Source of the DNA: Actinobacteria bacterium OV320
GTDB taxonomy: Bacteria; Actinomycetota; Actinomycetes; Streptomycetales; Streptomycetaceae
DNA length: 64,000 nucleotides
Direction: 5' to 3'
NCBI GenBank assembly: GCA_001298545.1
Contig: LJCX01000025.1
Span: forward strand, 372,001-436,000
Below, in pieces: positions 34,501 to 41,855 of this stretch. The stretch's first letter is position 1. Each line of letters begins with the position of its first letter. The position numbers and the translations under genes are program-made. The notes below the pieces were generated by a model that searched no databases, was not told where the DNA came from, and was given only the letters and a program-made list of their open reading frames with translations.

Positions 34501-35256
34501 AGCGCCGAGCTGAAGCGGCGGTCCGAACTGCTGGGCCGTTCCGGCTTCATGGAGTGGCACACGCAGCGCGCGGTGTCCGGCCGTATCGTCCCGCAGCGCA
34601 CCCCGAACGCCGCGTCCCAGGGAGCCGGGCTCGGCGGCGGCTCCACCGGCGGCGCCGCCGACATCGAGGCCCCGCCCAGCACCACGCTGCGGCTGCGCCC
34701 GGGAGCGGCCGCCCGGCAGCGGGCCGAGGCGACGCCCCCGCTGCCCCGTCTGGTGGTGGTCGTCGACGACCTGGACGCTCTCGTCTCCCCCGCCCTCGGC
34801 TCCCCGGGCCGGCCGGCCGCCGGCTCGGTCATGCGCGCGCTGGAGGCGGTGGCCCGCGAGGGCGAGCGGCTCGGCGTGCACCTGGTGGCCGCGGCCGGCC
34901 CCGGGGGTCGTACGGCGGAGTCGGAACCGGCCCGGCTGTCCACCGTTCGGATCACTCTGGACCCGCCGGGTTCCGGCACGGACGAACCGGCGCCGGGCCG
35001 CGGCCGGCTCAAGGGCGCGGACGGCCGCCTCACCCCCTTCCAGGGCGGCCGCGTCACGGGCCGCATCCCCCGTACGGCGACGCTGCGCCCCACGGTGGTC
35101 CCCCTGGAGTGGCAGCGCATGGGCGACCCCCCGGCCCGTCGCCCGGTCCGGGAACTGGGCAACGGCCCGACGGACCTGGCCCTGCTGGCCAGCGCCCTGG
35201 AGCGAGCCGCGCGGCAGCTCAGCCCGTCCGGAGGCGCGCCCGCCGGGGGCGCCTGA
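31558..35256 (+). CDS. FHA domain/FtsK-SpoIIIE-type ATPase with altered P-loop
   Basis: A large protein of 1232 residues. Residues 1-90 form a ubiquitin-like or leader region starting MQIRLTVVDP. An FHA domain follows at about 139-190 (VRVGRSGDADVPLDDPDVSR, HCAV, DLGSTNGT), which binds phosphothreonine. Then comes a ~240-residue disordered Pro/Gly/Ala linker, a first FtsK-like domain without a P-loop (about 495-800), and a second with GPTGSGRTE at 905-913 and VVVVDDLDAL as Walker B. The P-loop lysine is Arg911, so ATP hydrolysis may be weak or lost. The layout resembles EccC and SpoIIIE relatives. The ATG at 31558 is the conserved choice; GTG at 31534 is possible. Confidence 0.83.
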   Translation: MQIRLTVVDPTAPPFPAPGSARAGEVQARARTASCDVLVTAPAGTALAAVAAALAAAVSGEGAPSASSAAAVVLYAGVERLDTQRCTLGEPPLIDGAVLSLGAPADPEPHPEVDEAPARLHVVAGPDAGGVHLLHGGQVRVGRSGDADVPLDDPDVSRLHCAVTLSPEGRVTVADLGSTNGTTLDGARVQDRPVRLAPGALLRVGESALRLAPPGGPGPRAATTPDGEGHVRVPCAGTDPAAGEDPSGGSPGPAAGAAHTRAAGGGAGDREGPSGPTGHAYGTVDWNGSSQGLGGRTRGAGETHAAPVVPGQGTAPRIESRRGGEARAGDPARRNPPGAAAPGAVSGAGEGSSATHAGRSGLGSFTGPYDDVRGPHGAPEDARTPHRPAASAPGPAAPSGPSSDPSSVSPSASPYEDAPEADPRAASRRKGTPLRGTDVPPGVRKRGGLSAWARRLAGGRGDTQDTDTPGTYEYEEEEAAAQSYPSAAVSPAPETWPDPAALLLTALGPGPRLWERGPGHPEALTVRLGTADRPAPDGSGLLPAVPVTTGLREVGALGLAGPRPRLSGLARAVLAQLAALHSPDALEIVLISTDRARSEEERVAEWSWLGWLPQLRPGHGQDCRLLLAYDRDQATARADELLRRLEDHLADSAGGTSGMGGPSGASGTGAVQVPAPRGAGHRPSWAVPDETEDGGFPGPYTVVVVDGDPGGADLREAVARLAVTGPRAGIHVVCLAETPAASPSSPVTETYEAACATAPTFRACGAVALLSGDVATALRLLRVAPAGAETERPGPVGPGTVGAVDAVSLAWAERFARALAPLRPDGAGGGERPTRVSAPLPQSARLLDKLGLARATPASLMARWADAADDAEALGGRAWAVLGAGPRGPVGVDLVAEGPHLLIEGPTGSGRTELLRAVVASLAAAERPDRLGIILLDGRDTVGKGGGGHGDGLRICTDVPHVTSHLTANDPVRMREFAQSLSAELKRRSELLGRSGFMEWHTQRAVSGRIVPQRTPNAASQGAGLGGGSTGGAADIEAPPSTTLRLRPGAAARQRAEATPPLPRLVVVVDDLDALVSPALGSPGRPAAGSVMRALEAVAREGERLGVHLVAAAGPGGRTAESEPARLSTVRITLDPPGSGTDEPAPGRGRLKGADGRLTPFQGGRVTGRIPRTATLRPTVVPLEWQRMGDPPARRPVRELGNGPTDLALLASALERAARQLSPSGGAPAGGA

Positions 35257-35306
35257 GGCGAGGCCCCCGCGGGGAGAAGCCGGCCCCTGCGGGCCGGGAA
35301 ACAGGT

Positions 35307-35356
35307 GACCGGAACGGGTGACCGGGGGCGGTGGCCTCCGGTCACCCGTTCCGGTC
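35307..35356 (+). terminator. Hairpin terminator after the FHA-FtsK gene
   Basis: Perfect 19-bp arms GACCGGAACGGGTGACCGG and CCGGTCACCCGTTCCGGTC around a 12-base loop, 50 bases beyond the stop codon. Confidence 0.88.
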
Positions 35357-35542
35357 CCGCCCGCGCCGGGCCACGCACCGCCCCGCATCGAGAATCGCGC
35401 GCCTTGCGATCACGACGCGGTCACGATCCCCCGCTCGACAGCACAGGCGCTCTTGCCGAGCCCAGGCACCCGGCGTAGACCAGTGCTCACGGGACAGCGC
35501 TCGAACGTTCACGAGTCGACGAGGACGAAGAACGGGGCAGTG

Positions 35543-36925
35543 ATGCGCAGCACGAGCAACACCATCCGGACACGCAGGACCGTGAAGGCGGCCGCCACGC
35601 TCCTGGCGGGGGCGCTCGCGCTCTCGCTCACGGCGTGCGGCAGCGACGACGACAAGAGCGGCGGAAGCGAAAGCAGCACCGGAGGCAAGGAGTCCGGCGA
35701 CACCCTCACCCTCCCCAAGCTCGACGGCACCACGCTCGAAGTGGCCGCCGTATGGACCGGCACCGAACAGGCGAACTTCAAGAAGGTTCTCGCCGAGTTC
35801 GAGAAACGCACCGGCGCGAAGATCACCTTCGTGCCCGCCCAGGACCCGATCATCAACTTCCTCGGCTCGAAGATCGCGGGCGGTTCACCGCCGGACGTCG
35901 CGATGCTGCCGCAGCCCGGCGCCATCAAACAGGCCGCCGACAAGGGCTGGGCCAAACCGCTGGGCGCCGAGGCCCAGGCGGAGCTCGCGAAGAACTACTC
36001 GCAGGGCTGGCAGGACATCGGCAAGGTGGGCGACAAGCAGTACGGCGTCTACTACAAGGCCGCCAACAAGTCGCTGATCTGGTACAACGCCAAGGTCTTC
36101 GAGAACGCGGGCGCCTCCGACCCCGCGACGTGGAAGGACCTGCTCACCACCGCGCAGACGGTGTACGACTCCGGCGTCACCCCGTTCTCGATCGGGGGCG
36201 CCGACGGCTGGACCCTCACCGACTGGTTCGAGAACGTCTACCTGTCCCAGGCGGGCCCGGAGAAGTACGACCAGCTCGCCCAGCACAAGATCAAGTGGAC
36301 GGACCCCTCCGTGAAGGAGGCCCTGACCACCCTGGCCCAGGTCTGGGGCAAGAAGGACTGGGTGGCGGGCGGCGCGAGCGGCGCGCTCCAGACCGAGTTC
36401 CCGGCCTCGGTGACCCAGACCTTCACCGGCGGCGAGCAGCCGAAGGCGGCCATGGTCTACGAGGGCGACTTCGTCCAGGTCAACATCGCCGACACCAAGT
36501 CGAAGGTCGGCACCGACGCCAAGGTGTTCCCGTTCCCGAAGGTCGGCGACACCGCGCCGGTGGTCTCCGGCGGTGACGCGGCCGTCATCCTGAAGGACTC
36601 CAAGGGCGCGCAGGCGCTGGCGACCTTCCTGGCCTCGCCGGACGCGGCGGAGATCCAGGCGAAGCTCGGCGGCTATCTCTCGCCGAACAAGAACGTCGAC
36701 GTCTCCGTGTACCCGAACGAGGTCCAGCAGACGATCGCCAAGGCGCTGATCGCGGCCGGCGACGACTTCCGCTTCGACATGTCCGACCAGGCCCCGCAGG
36801 CCTTCGGCGGCACCCCCGGCAAGGGTGAGTGGAAGGACCTCCAGGACTTCCTGAAGAACCCGACGGACGTGGCCGGCATCCAGGCGAAACTGGAGTCGGA
36901 CGCGGCAGCGGCGTACGGGAACTGA
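35543..36925 (+). CDS. Sugar ABC transporter substrate-binding lipoprotein
   Basis: A 460-residue family 1 binding protein. Basic N-terminus, hydrophobic stretch and lipobox LSLTAC with Cys32, followed by an acidic Ser/Gly linker. The mature part (LEVAAVWTGTEQANFKKVLA, FEKRTGAKITFVPAQD) is typical of sugar binders. I chose the ATG at 35543 to place the signal peptide correctly. Two permease genes follow within 10 bases, so it is the first gene of an importer operon. The sugar is not evident, as no hydrolase or regulator accompanies it. Confidence 0.88.
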   Translation: MRSTSNTIRTRRTVKAAATLLAGALALSLTACGSDDDKSGGSESSTGGKESGDTLTLPKLDGTTLEVAAVWTGTEQANFKKVLAEFEKRTGAKITFVPAQDPIINFLGSKIAGGSPPDVAMLPQPGAIKQAADKGWAKPLGAEAQAELAKNYSQGWQDIGKVGDKQYGVYYKAANKSLIWYNAKVFENAGASDPATWKDLLTTAQTVYDSGVTPFSIGGADGWTLTDWFENVYLSQAGPEKYDQLAQHKIKWTDPSVKEALTTLAQVWGKKDWVAGGASGALQTEFPASVTQTFTGGEQPKAAMVYEGDFVQVNIADTKSKVGTDAKVFPFPKVGDTAPVVSGGDAAVILKDSKGAQALATFLASPDAAEIQAKLGGYLSPNKNVDVSVYPNEVQQTIAKALIAAGDDFRFDMSDQAPQAFGGTPGKGEWKDLQDFLKNPTDVAGIQAKLESDAAAAYGN

Positions 36926-36932
36926 CGCGGAG

Positions 36933-38276
36933 ATGGCGACGCCCGCGGCGGCGGGGGCTCCCGGGGCCCCCGCCCCTCCTCGCTCGCGCAAGAGTGTGAC
37001 CGGCACCCGAAGGACCGTGGCCGCGCTGTTCCTGCTGCCCGCCCTGGTGCTGCTCGGCGCACTCGTGGTCTACCCGATCGGGTACTCGGTCGTGCGCAGT
37101 TTCTACGACCAGTCCGGCGACGGCTTCGCCGGCGTCGACAACTACAAGGCCCTCTTCACGGACGAGGGCATCCGTACCGCCCTGAAGAACAACGTGATCT
37201 GGGTGGTGTTCGCGCCCACCGTCGCGACCGCGCTCGGTCTCGTCTTCGCGGTGCTGACCGAACGGGTGCGCTGGGGCACCGCGTTCAAGCTCGTGGTCTT
37301 CATGCCGATGGCGATCTCGATGCTCGCCGCCGGCATCATCTTCCGGCTGGTCTACGACCAGGACCCGGACAAGGGCGTCGCCAACGCGGTGTGGGTCGGC
37401 GTCCACGACACGTTCGCCGAGTCGTCGGCGTTCCCGAAGGCCCACCCGGGCCGCGACTCGCCGCTGCGACCGCAGGACGGCGGCTTCATCACCAAGGCCC
37501 CGGTCCGCACCGGCGTCCCGGTCGCCCTTCCGCTGGTCGGCGTCGCCCCCGACCAGATGCCCGGCAGCGCGGAGAAGGCCGTGCAGGCTCGGCCCGGACA
37601 AGGGGAGATCACCGGGACCGCCTGGCAGGACTTCACCCGCGGCAAGGGCGTCGGCACCCTCGGCGCGCCTGACCCGTCCGAACTGGGCTACGCCGGAATG
37701 AGGATCGAGGCGGTCAAGGACGGCGAGGTGGTGGCCTCGACGAAGGCGGCCGACGACGGCACCTTCACGCTTCCCGCCAAGGCCGACGGCGCCCAACTCC
37801 GGCTGCCCGCGAGCAACTTCAAGGAGGCGTACAACGGTCTGGACTGGCTCGGACCCTCGCTGGTCACGCCGGCCATCATCGGCTCGTACATCTGGATGTG
37901 GGCGGGCTTCGCGATGGTGCTGATCGCGGCCGGCCTGGCGGGGATTCCGCGAGAGCTGCTCGAAGCGGCCCGGGTGGACGGCGCCAACGAGTGGCAGGTG
38001 TTCCGCAGAGTCACCGTCCCACTGCTGGCGCCGGTCCTCGCGGTCGTCGCCGTCACCCTGATGATCAACGTGCTGAAGGTCTTCGACCTGGTCTTCATCA
38101 TCGCCCCCGGTTCCTCGCAGGACGACGCGAACGTGCTCGCCCTGGAGCTGTACCGCAAGGGCTTCTCCGAGGACCAGCCCGGCATCGCCAGCGCCATCGC
38201 GGTGTTCCTGCTGCTGCTGGTGATCCCGGTGATGTGGTTCAACGTGCGTCGGCTCAGGCGGGAGGTGCGGCGGTGA
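36933..38276 (+). CDS. Sugar ABC permease with inserted extracytoplasmic domain
   Basis: A 447-residue MalF-type permease, about 140 residues longer than usual. Helices at about 28-50, 86-108 and 118-138 precede an insertion at roughly 150-300, which lies between the third and fourth helices and so should be outside the membrane. The insertion ends in a beta-rich stretch (MRIEAVKDGEVVASTKAADD, GTFTLPA) resembling a carboxypeptidase-regulatory-like fold. The EAA loop (LEAARVDGANEWQVFRRVTV) is intact. No ATPase is encoded nearby. Its stop overlaps the next start (GTGA). Confidence 0.87.
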   Translation: MATPAAAGAPGAPAPPRSRKSVTGTRRTVAALFLLPALVLLGALVVYPIGYSVVRSFYDQSGDGFAGVDNYKALFTDEGIRTALKNNVIWVVFAPTVATALGLVFAVLTERVRWGTAFKLVVFMPMAISMLAAGIIFRLVYDQDPDKGVANAVWVGVHDTFAESSAFPKAHPGRDSPLRPQDGGFITKAPVRTGVPVALPLVGVAPDQMPGSAEKAVQARPGQGEITGTAWQDFTRGKGVGTLGAPDPSELGYAGMRIEAVKDGEVVASTKAADDGTFTLPAKADGAQLRLPASNFKEAYNGLDWLGPSLVTPAIIGSYIWMWAGFAMVLIAAGLAGIPRELLEAARVDGANEWQVFRRVTVPLLAPVLAVVAVTLMINVLKVFDLVFIIAPGSSQDDANVLALELYRKGFSEDQPGIASAIAVFLLLLVIPVMWFNVRRLRREVRR

Positions 38277-39169
38277 CGGCGACCACGGGGACGACGGGAA
38301 CGACGGGAACGACGGGGACGAGGAAGCGGCTCGAGTGGGTCATGGAGAAGCTCAACGGCGGGCTGGTGCGCGCCTTCCTGATCGTCGTCGGCCTGTTCTG
38401 GCTGGTGCCGACCATCGGGCTGCTCATCTCCTCGCTCCGCTCCCCCGAGGACATGAGCGCCACCGGCTGGTGGAAGGTGTTCAGCGAACCCTCCCAACTC
38501 ACCTTCGACAGCTACCAGAAGCTGCTGGAGAACGGCGACATCACCAGCTCCCTGGTCAACACCGTGCTGATCACGGTGCCGGCGACGGTCCTGGTCGTCG
38601 TCATCGGCGCGCTCGCGGGTTACGCGTTCGCGTGGATGGAGTTCCCGGGCCGGGACTGGTGGTTCCTGGGCGTCGTGGGGCTGCTGGTCGTGCCCGTGCA
38701 GGTGGCGCTCATCCCGATCGCCGAACTGTTCGGCAAGGTCGGCCTGTTCGGGAACATCCTGGGCGTGATCCTGTTCCACGTCGGGTTCGGACTGCCCTTC
38801 TCGGTGTTCCTGCTGCGGAACTTCTTCGCGGAGATCCCGCGCGAGCTGCTGGAGGCGGCCCGTCTCGACGGAGCCGGTGAACTGCGGCTGTTCGCCCGCG
38901 TCGTGATGCCGCTGGGCGCCCCCGCGATCGCGTCCCTGGGCATCTTCCAGTTCCTGTGGGTGTGGAACGACATGCTGGTCGCGCTGGTGTTCACCAACGC
39001 CGACAGCCAGCCGATCACGGTCGCGCTCCAGACACAGGTACGGCAGTTCGGCAACAACATCGACGTGCTCGCGCCCGGCGCGTTCATCTCGATGGTGATC
39101 CCGCTGGCCGTGTTCTTCGCGTTCCAGCGGCAGTTCGTGTCCGGCGTGATGGCGGGCGCGGTCAAGTAG
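38273..39169 (+). CDS. Sugar ABC transporter permease (MalG type)
   Basis: A 298-residue permease. A Thr/Gly-rich N-terminal run (TTGTTGTTGTTGT) precedes six membrane helices, an EAA loop (LEAARLDGAGELRLFARVVM) and the family ending FQRQFVSGVMAGAVK. The GTG at 38273 overlaps the stop of the previous permease, with GGGAGG upstream. It pairs with the insertion-bearing permease; a shared ATPase from elsewhere is expected. Confidence 0.88.
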   Translation: MTATTGTTGTTGTTGTRKRLEWVMEKLNGGLVRAFLIVVGLFWLVPTIGLLISSLRSPEDMSATGWWKVFSEPSQLTFDSYQKLLENGDITSSLVNTVLITVPATVLVVVIGALAGYAFAWMEFPGRDWWFLGVVGLLVVPVQVALIPIAELFGKVGLFGNILGVILFHVGFGLPFSVFLLRNFFAEIPRELLEAARLDGAGELRLFARVVMPLGAPAIASLGIFQFLWVWNDMLVALVFTNADSQPITVALQTQVRQFGNNIDVLAPGAFISMVIPLAVFFAFQRQFVSGVMAGAVK

Positions 39170-39214
39170 CCAGCGCGCGGTCGGTCAGTGGCCGGTCAAG
39201 TGGCCGGTGGAGCA

Positions 39215-39242
39215 GGGGCGGGCCGGGTCATCGGCCCGCCCC
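39215..39242 (+). terminator. Terminator of the sugar importer operon
   Basis: Perfect 11-bp arms GGGGCGGGCCG and CGGCCCGCCCC around GGTCAT, followed by TTTCC, 45 bases beyond the last permease. Confidence 0.85.
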
Positions 39243-39354
39243 TTTCCGTTCACCCGCAATCCCCCGTATGCCGTACGAACCGTAACCAATTCACTCCATC
39301 GGCCGTTCCCGGGCAAGGCCCTGTCTTCCGTCCGCGCCGACCCATGGATGTGCC

Positions 39355-41631
39355 GTGCCCAGGTTCAGTGTCATCGTCCCCGCGTACAAGGTTCAGGCGT
39401 ACCTGCACGAGTGCCTCGAATCGGTGCTGTCCCAGTCGTTCGCCGATCTCGAACTGATCGTCGTCGACGACCGTTCGCCGGACGCCTGTGGCGAGATCAT
39501 CGACGAGTTCGCGGCCCGCGACACGCGCGTGCGCGCCGTGCACCTGCCGGAGAACGTCGGCCTGGGGCAGGCCCGCAACGCCGGGCTGGAGCGGGCGACC
39601 GGCGACTACCTACTGTTCCTGGACTCCGACGACACGCTCACCCCGGACGCGCTGCGCGCGATCGCCGACCGGGTGAGGGAGACGGACGAGCCGGACGTCC
39701 TGGTCTACGACTACGCGAGCACGTACTGGTCGGGCGAGACCGTACGCAACCAGTTCGCGGCGCAGCTCTCCGAGGAGGGCAACGCGCCCTTCCGGCTCGA
39801 GGACCGCCCGGGGCTGCTCAGGGTGCTGATGGTGGCCTGGAACAAGGCCTACCGGCGGGAGTTCGTCGAGGGCGTGGGCCTCACGTTCCCGTCCGGCTAC
39901 TACGAGGACACCCCGTGGACGTACCCGGCGCTGATGGCCGCGGAGTCGCTCGCGACGCTCGACCGGGTCTGCGTGCACTACCGCCAGCGCCGCCGGGGCA
40001 ACATCCTGTCCACCACCAGCCGGGGCCACTTCGACGTCTTCGAGCAGTACGACCGGGTCTTCGCGTTCGTCGAGCAGCGGCCCGAACTCGCGCACTGGCG
40101 ACCGGTGTTGTTCCGCCGCATGGTCGACCACCTCTCGACGGTATTCACCAAGCGCGACCGGCTCCCGCGCGGTTCACGCGCCGAGTTCCTGCGCAGGGCC
40201 CGCGCCCACTACCGCCGTTACCGCACCCCGGGCGTCCCGGTCCCGCTGCGCTCCCGGCTGCGCCACACGCTGGTCCACTTCGGCGTGCACCGCACCTACC
40301 GGGTGCTCCAGGCGTCCATGACCGTGCGCAGGCGCACCCACAAGGCCGTCTCGAAACTCGCCCGCGCGCTGCGGGCGGGCGTCCTCCAGGCGCACTACCG
40401 CGTCCAGTTGAAGCTGCCGCTGCGCGCCGACCGGGCCGTGTTCGCCGCGTACTGGGGCCGGGGGCACAGCTGCAACCCGGGCGCGCTGGAGGCCGCGTTC
40501 CGTACCTTCGCGCCGCAGGTGCGCACGGCGTGGATCGCCCGCCCCGAGCATCGGTCGGCCGTCCCTCCCGGCCCCCGCCACGTGCGTCCCGGGACGGCCG
40601 CCTACTGGACGGCGCTGGCCCGCTCCAAGTACCTGGTGAACAACGTCAACTTCGACCGGCGGCTGGTCAAGCGCCCCGGCCAGGTCTTCGTGCAGACCCA
40701 GCACGGCACGCCCCTCAAACACATGGGCCTCGACCTCCAGGAGCGCCCGGCGGCCGCCCGCGACATGGACTTCGCCGAGCTGCTGAGGGGCGTCGACAAG
40801 TGGGACTACGTCGTGTCGGCCAACCGCCACACCACCCTCACCTGGGAGCGCGTCTACCCCGGGCGCTACGAGACCCTCGAGTACGGCTATCCCCGCAACG
40901 ACGTCTTCCAGCGGGCGACCTCGGCGGACGTGGCCCGGCTGCGCGAGTCCCTCGGCATCCCCCGCGACACGGTCGCCCTCCTCTACGCGCCCACCCACCG
41001 CGACTACCGCCGCGTCCAGCGCTCCCACCTCGACCTGGAGCGGGTCCTGCGCCGGCTGGGGCCCCGCTTCGTGATCCTGGCCCGCGCCCACTACTGGCAG
41101 GAGGCGCCGGCCGGCCGGCCGGTGCCGGGCGTCATCGACGTCACCGACCACCCGAGCGTGGAGTCCCTCTGCCTGGCCTCGGACGCCCTGGTCACCGACT
41201 ACTCGTCCCTCATGTTCGACTACGCCGGCCTGGACCGCCCGATCGTGATCCACGCCGACGACTGGGAGGCCTACGAGGCGGCCCGCGGCACCTACTTCGA
41301 CCTGCGCGGCTGCCCGCCGGGCGCGGTCGCCCGCAGCGAGGACGAACTGATCGACATCTTCGCGACCGGTCACTGGCGCGGCTCCCGTTCCACCCAGCTG
41401 AGGGCCGCGTTCCGCGAGCGGTTCTGCCCGTACGACGACGGCCGCGCCGCCGAGCGCGTCGTACGGCGGGTGGTGCTGGGCGAGACGCGGCTGCCGCCGG
41501 TCGTGCCGCTCGCCGAGCGGCGTCCGGTGCCGTCGGCCGCCGCCTCGGCGACGATGCCCGCGGGGCGCCCGGCGCTGGCCCATGTGCCGCCGCCCGCCGG
41601 CCCGGTCCTCCCCGTCACCGACCGCCGCTGA
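39355..41631 (+). CDS. GT2 glycosyltransferase/CDP-glycerol glycerophosphotransferase fusion 1
   Basis: A 758-residue protein. The N-terminal GT2 domain (PRFSVIVPAYKVQAYLHECL, VVDDRSPD, LFLDSDD) should transfer a sugar from a nucleotide donor. The C-terminal half has marks of TagF/TagB-type polymerases: NTQ-like VQTQHGTPLKHMGLD, YGYPRNDVF, LLYAPTHRDY, and VTDYSSLMFDYAGLDRPIV. The combination suggests synthesis of an alternating sugar and polyol-phosphate chain, as in teichoic acids. The GTG at 39355 is chosen because it gives the same opening as its two neighbours; the ribosome site is poor. First of three tandem paralogues. Confidence 0.87.
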   Translation: MPRFSVIVPAYKVQAYLHECLESVLSQSFADLELIVVDDRSPDACGEIIDEFAARDTRVRAVHLPENVGLGQARNAGLERATGDYLLFLDSDDTLTPDALRAIADRVRETDEPDVLVYDYASTYWSGETVRNQFAAQLSEEGNAPFRLEDRPGLLRVLMVAWNKAYRREFVEGVGLTFPSGYYEDTPWTYPALMAAESLATLDRVCVHYRQRRRGNILSTTSRGHFDVFEQYDRVFAFVEQRPELAHWRPVLFRRMVDHLSTVFTKRDRLPRGSRAEFLRRARAHYRRYRTPGVPVPLRSRLRHTLVHFGVHRTYRVLQASMTVRRRTHKAVSKLARALRAGVLQAHYRVQLKLPLRADRAVFAAYWGRGHSCNPGALEAAFRTFAPQVRTAWIARPEHRSAVPPGPRHVRPGTAAYWTALARSKYLVNNVNFDRRLVKRPGQVFVQTQHGTPLKHMGLDLQERPAAARDMDFAELLRGVDKWDYVVSANRHTTLTWERVYPGRYETLEYGYPRNDVFQRATSADVARLRESLGIPRDTVALLYAPTHRDYRRVQRSHLDLERVLRRLGPRFVILARAHYWQEAPAGRPVPGVIDVTDHPSVESLCLASDALVTDYSSLMFDYAGLDRPIVIHADDWEAYEAARGTYFDLRGCPPGAVARSEDELIDIFATGHWRGSRSTQLRAAFRERFCPYDDGRAAERVVRRVVLGETRLPPVVPLAERRPVPSAAASATMPAGRPALAHVPPPAGPVLPVTDRR

Positions 41632-41750
41632 ACCCCGTCCGCCCTCAGGGGAGTTGCCATGCCCTCCGGCTCGTCCCGGCCCACCCCGACCCGGCCGTCC
41701 AGCCGGCGGCCGGCCGGGCGGCCCGCCGGTACCGCCCGAAGAACCCCGCC

Positions 41751-41833
41751 GTAGACCGACCGCGCAGGCCGACCGCCGCAGACCGACCGCCCCGGACCCA
41801 CCGCCCCGGACCCACCGCCGTGGACCGTCCGCC
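41751..41833. repeat. 14-bp tandem repeat array
   Basis: Six units of the form GCAGACCGACCGCC or CCGGACCCACCGCC, with a strict 14-bp step, between the first and second glycosyltransferase genes. It ends 23 bases before the second start. Confidence 0.8.
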
Positions 41834-41855
41834 GCAACGACAGAGAAAGAGCAGC

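Noticed and set aside
26766..35256. The FHA-FtsK protein as the ATPase of a type VII secretion locus
   Set aside because: No WXG100 proteins, EccB, EccD or EccE genes, or mycosin lie nearby; the likeness to EccC is at domain level only.
35500..35515. CTCGAACGTTCACGAG upstream of the second sugar importer as a LacI-type operator
   Set aside because: Only the inner GAACGTTC is a true palindrome, and no regulator gene accompanies the operon; too weak to call.
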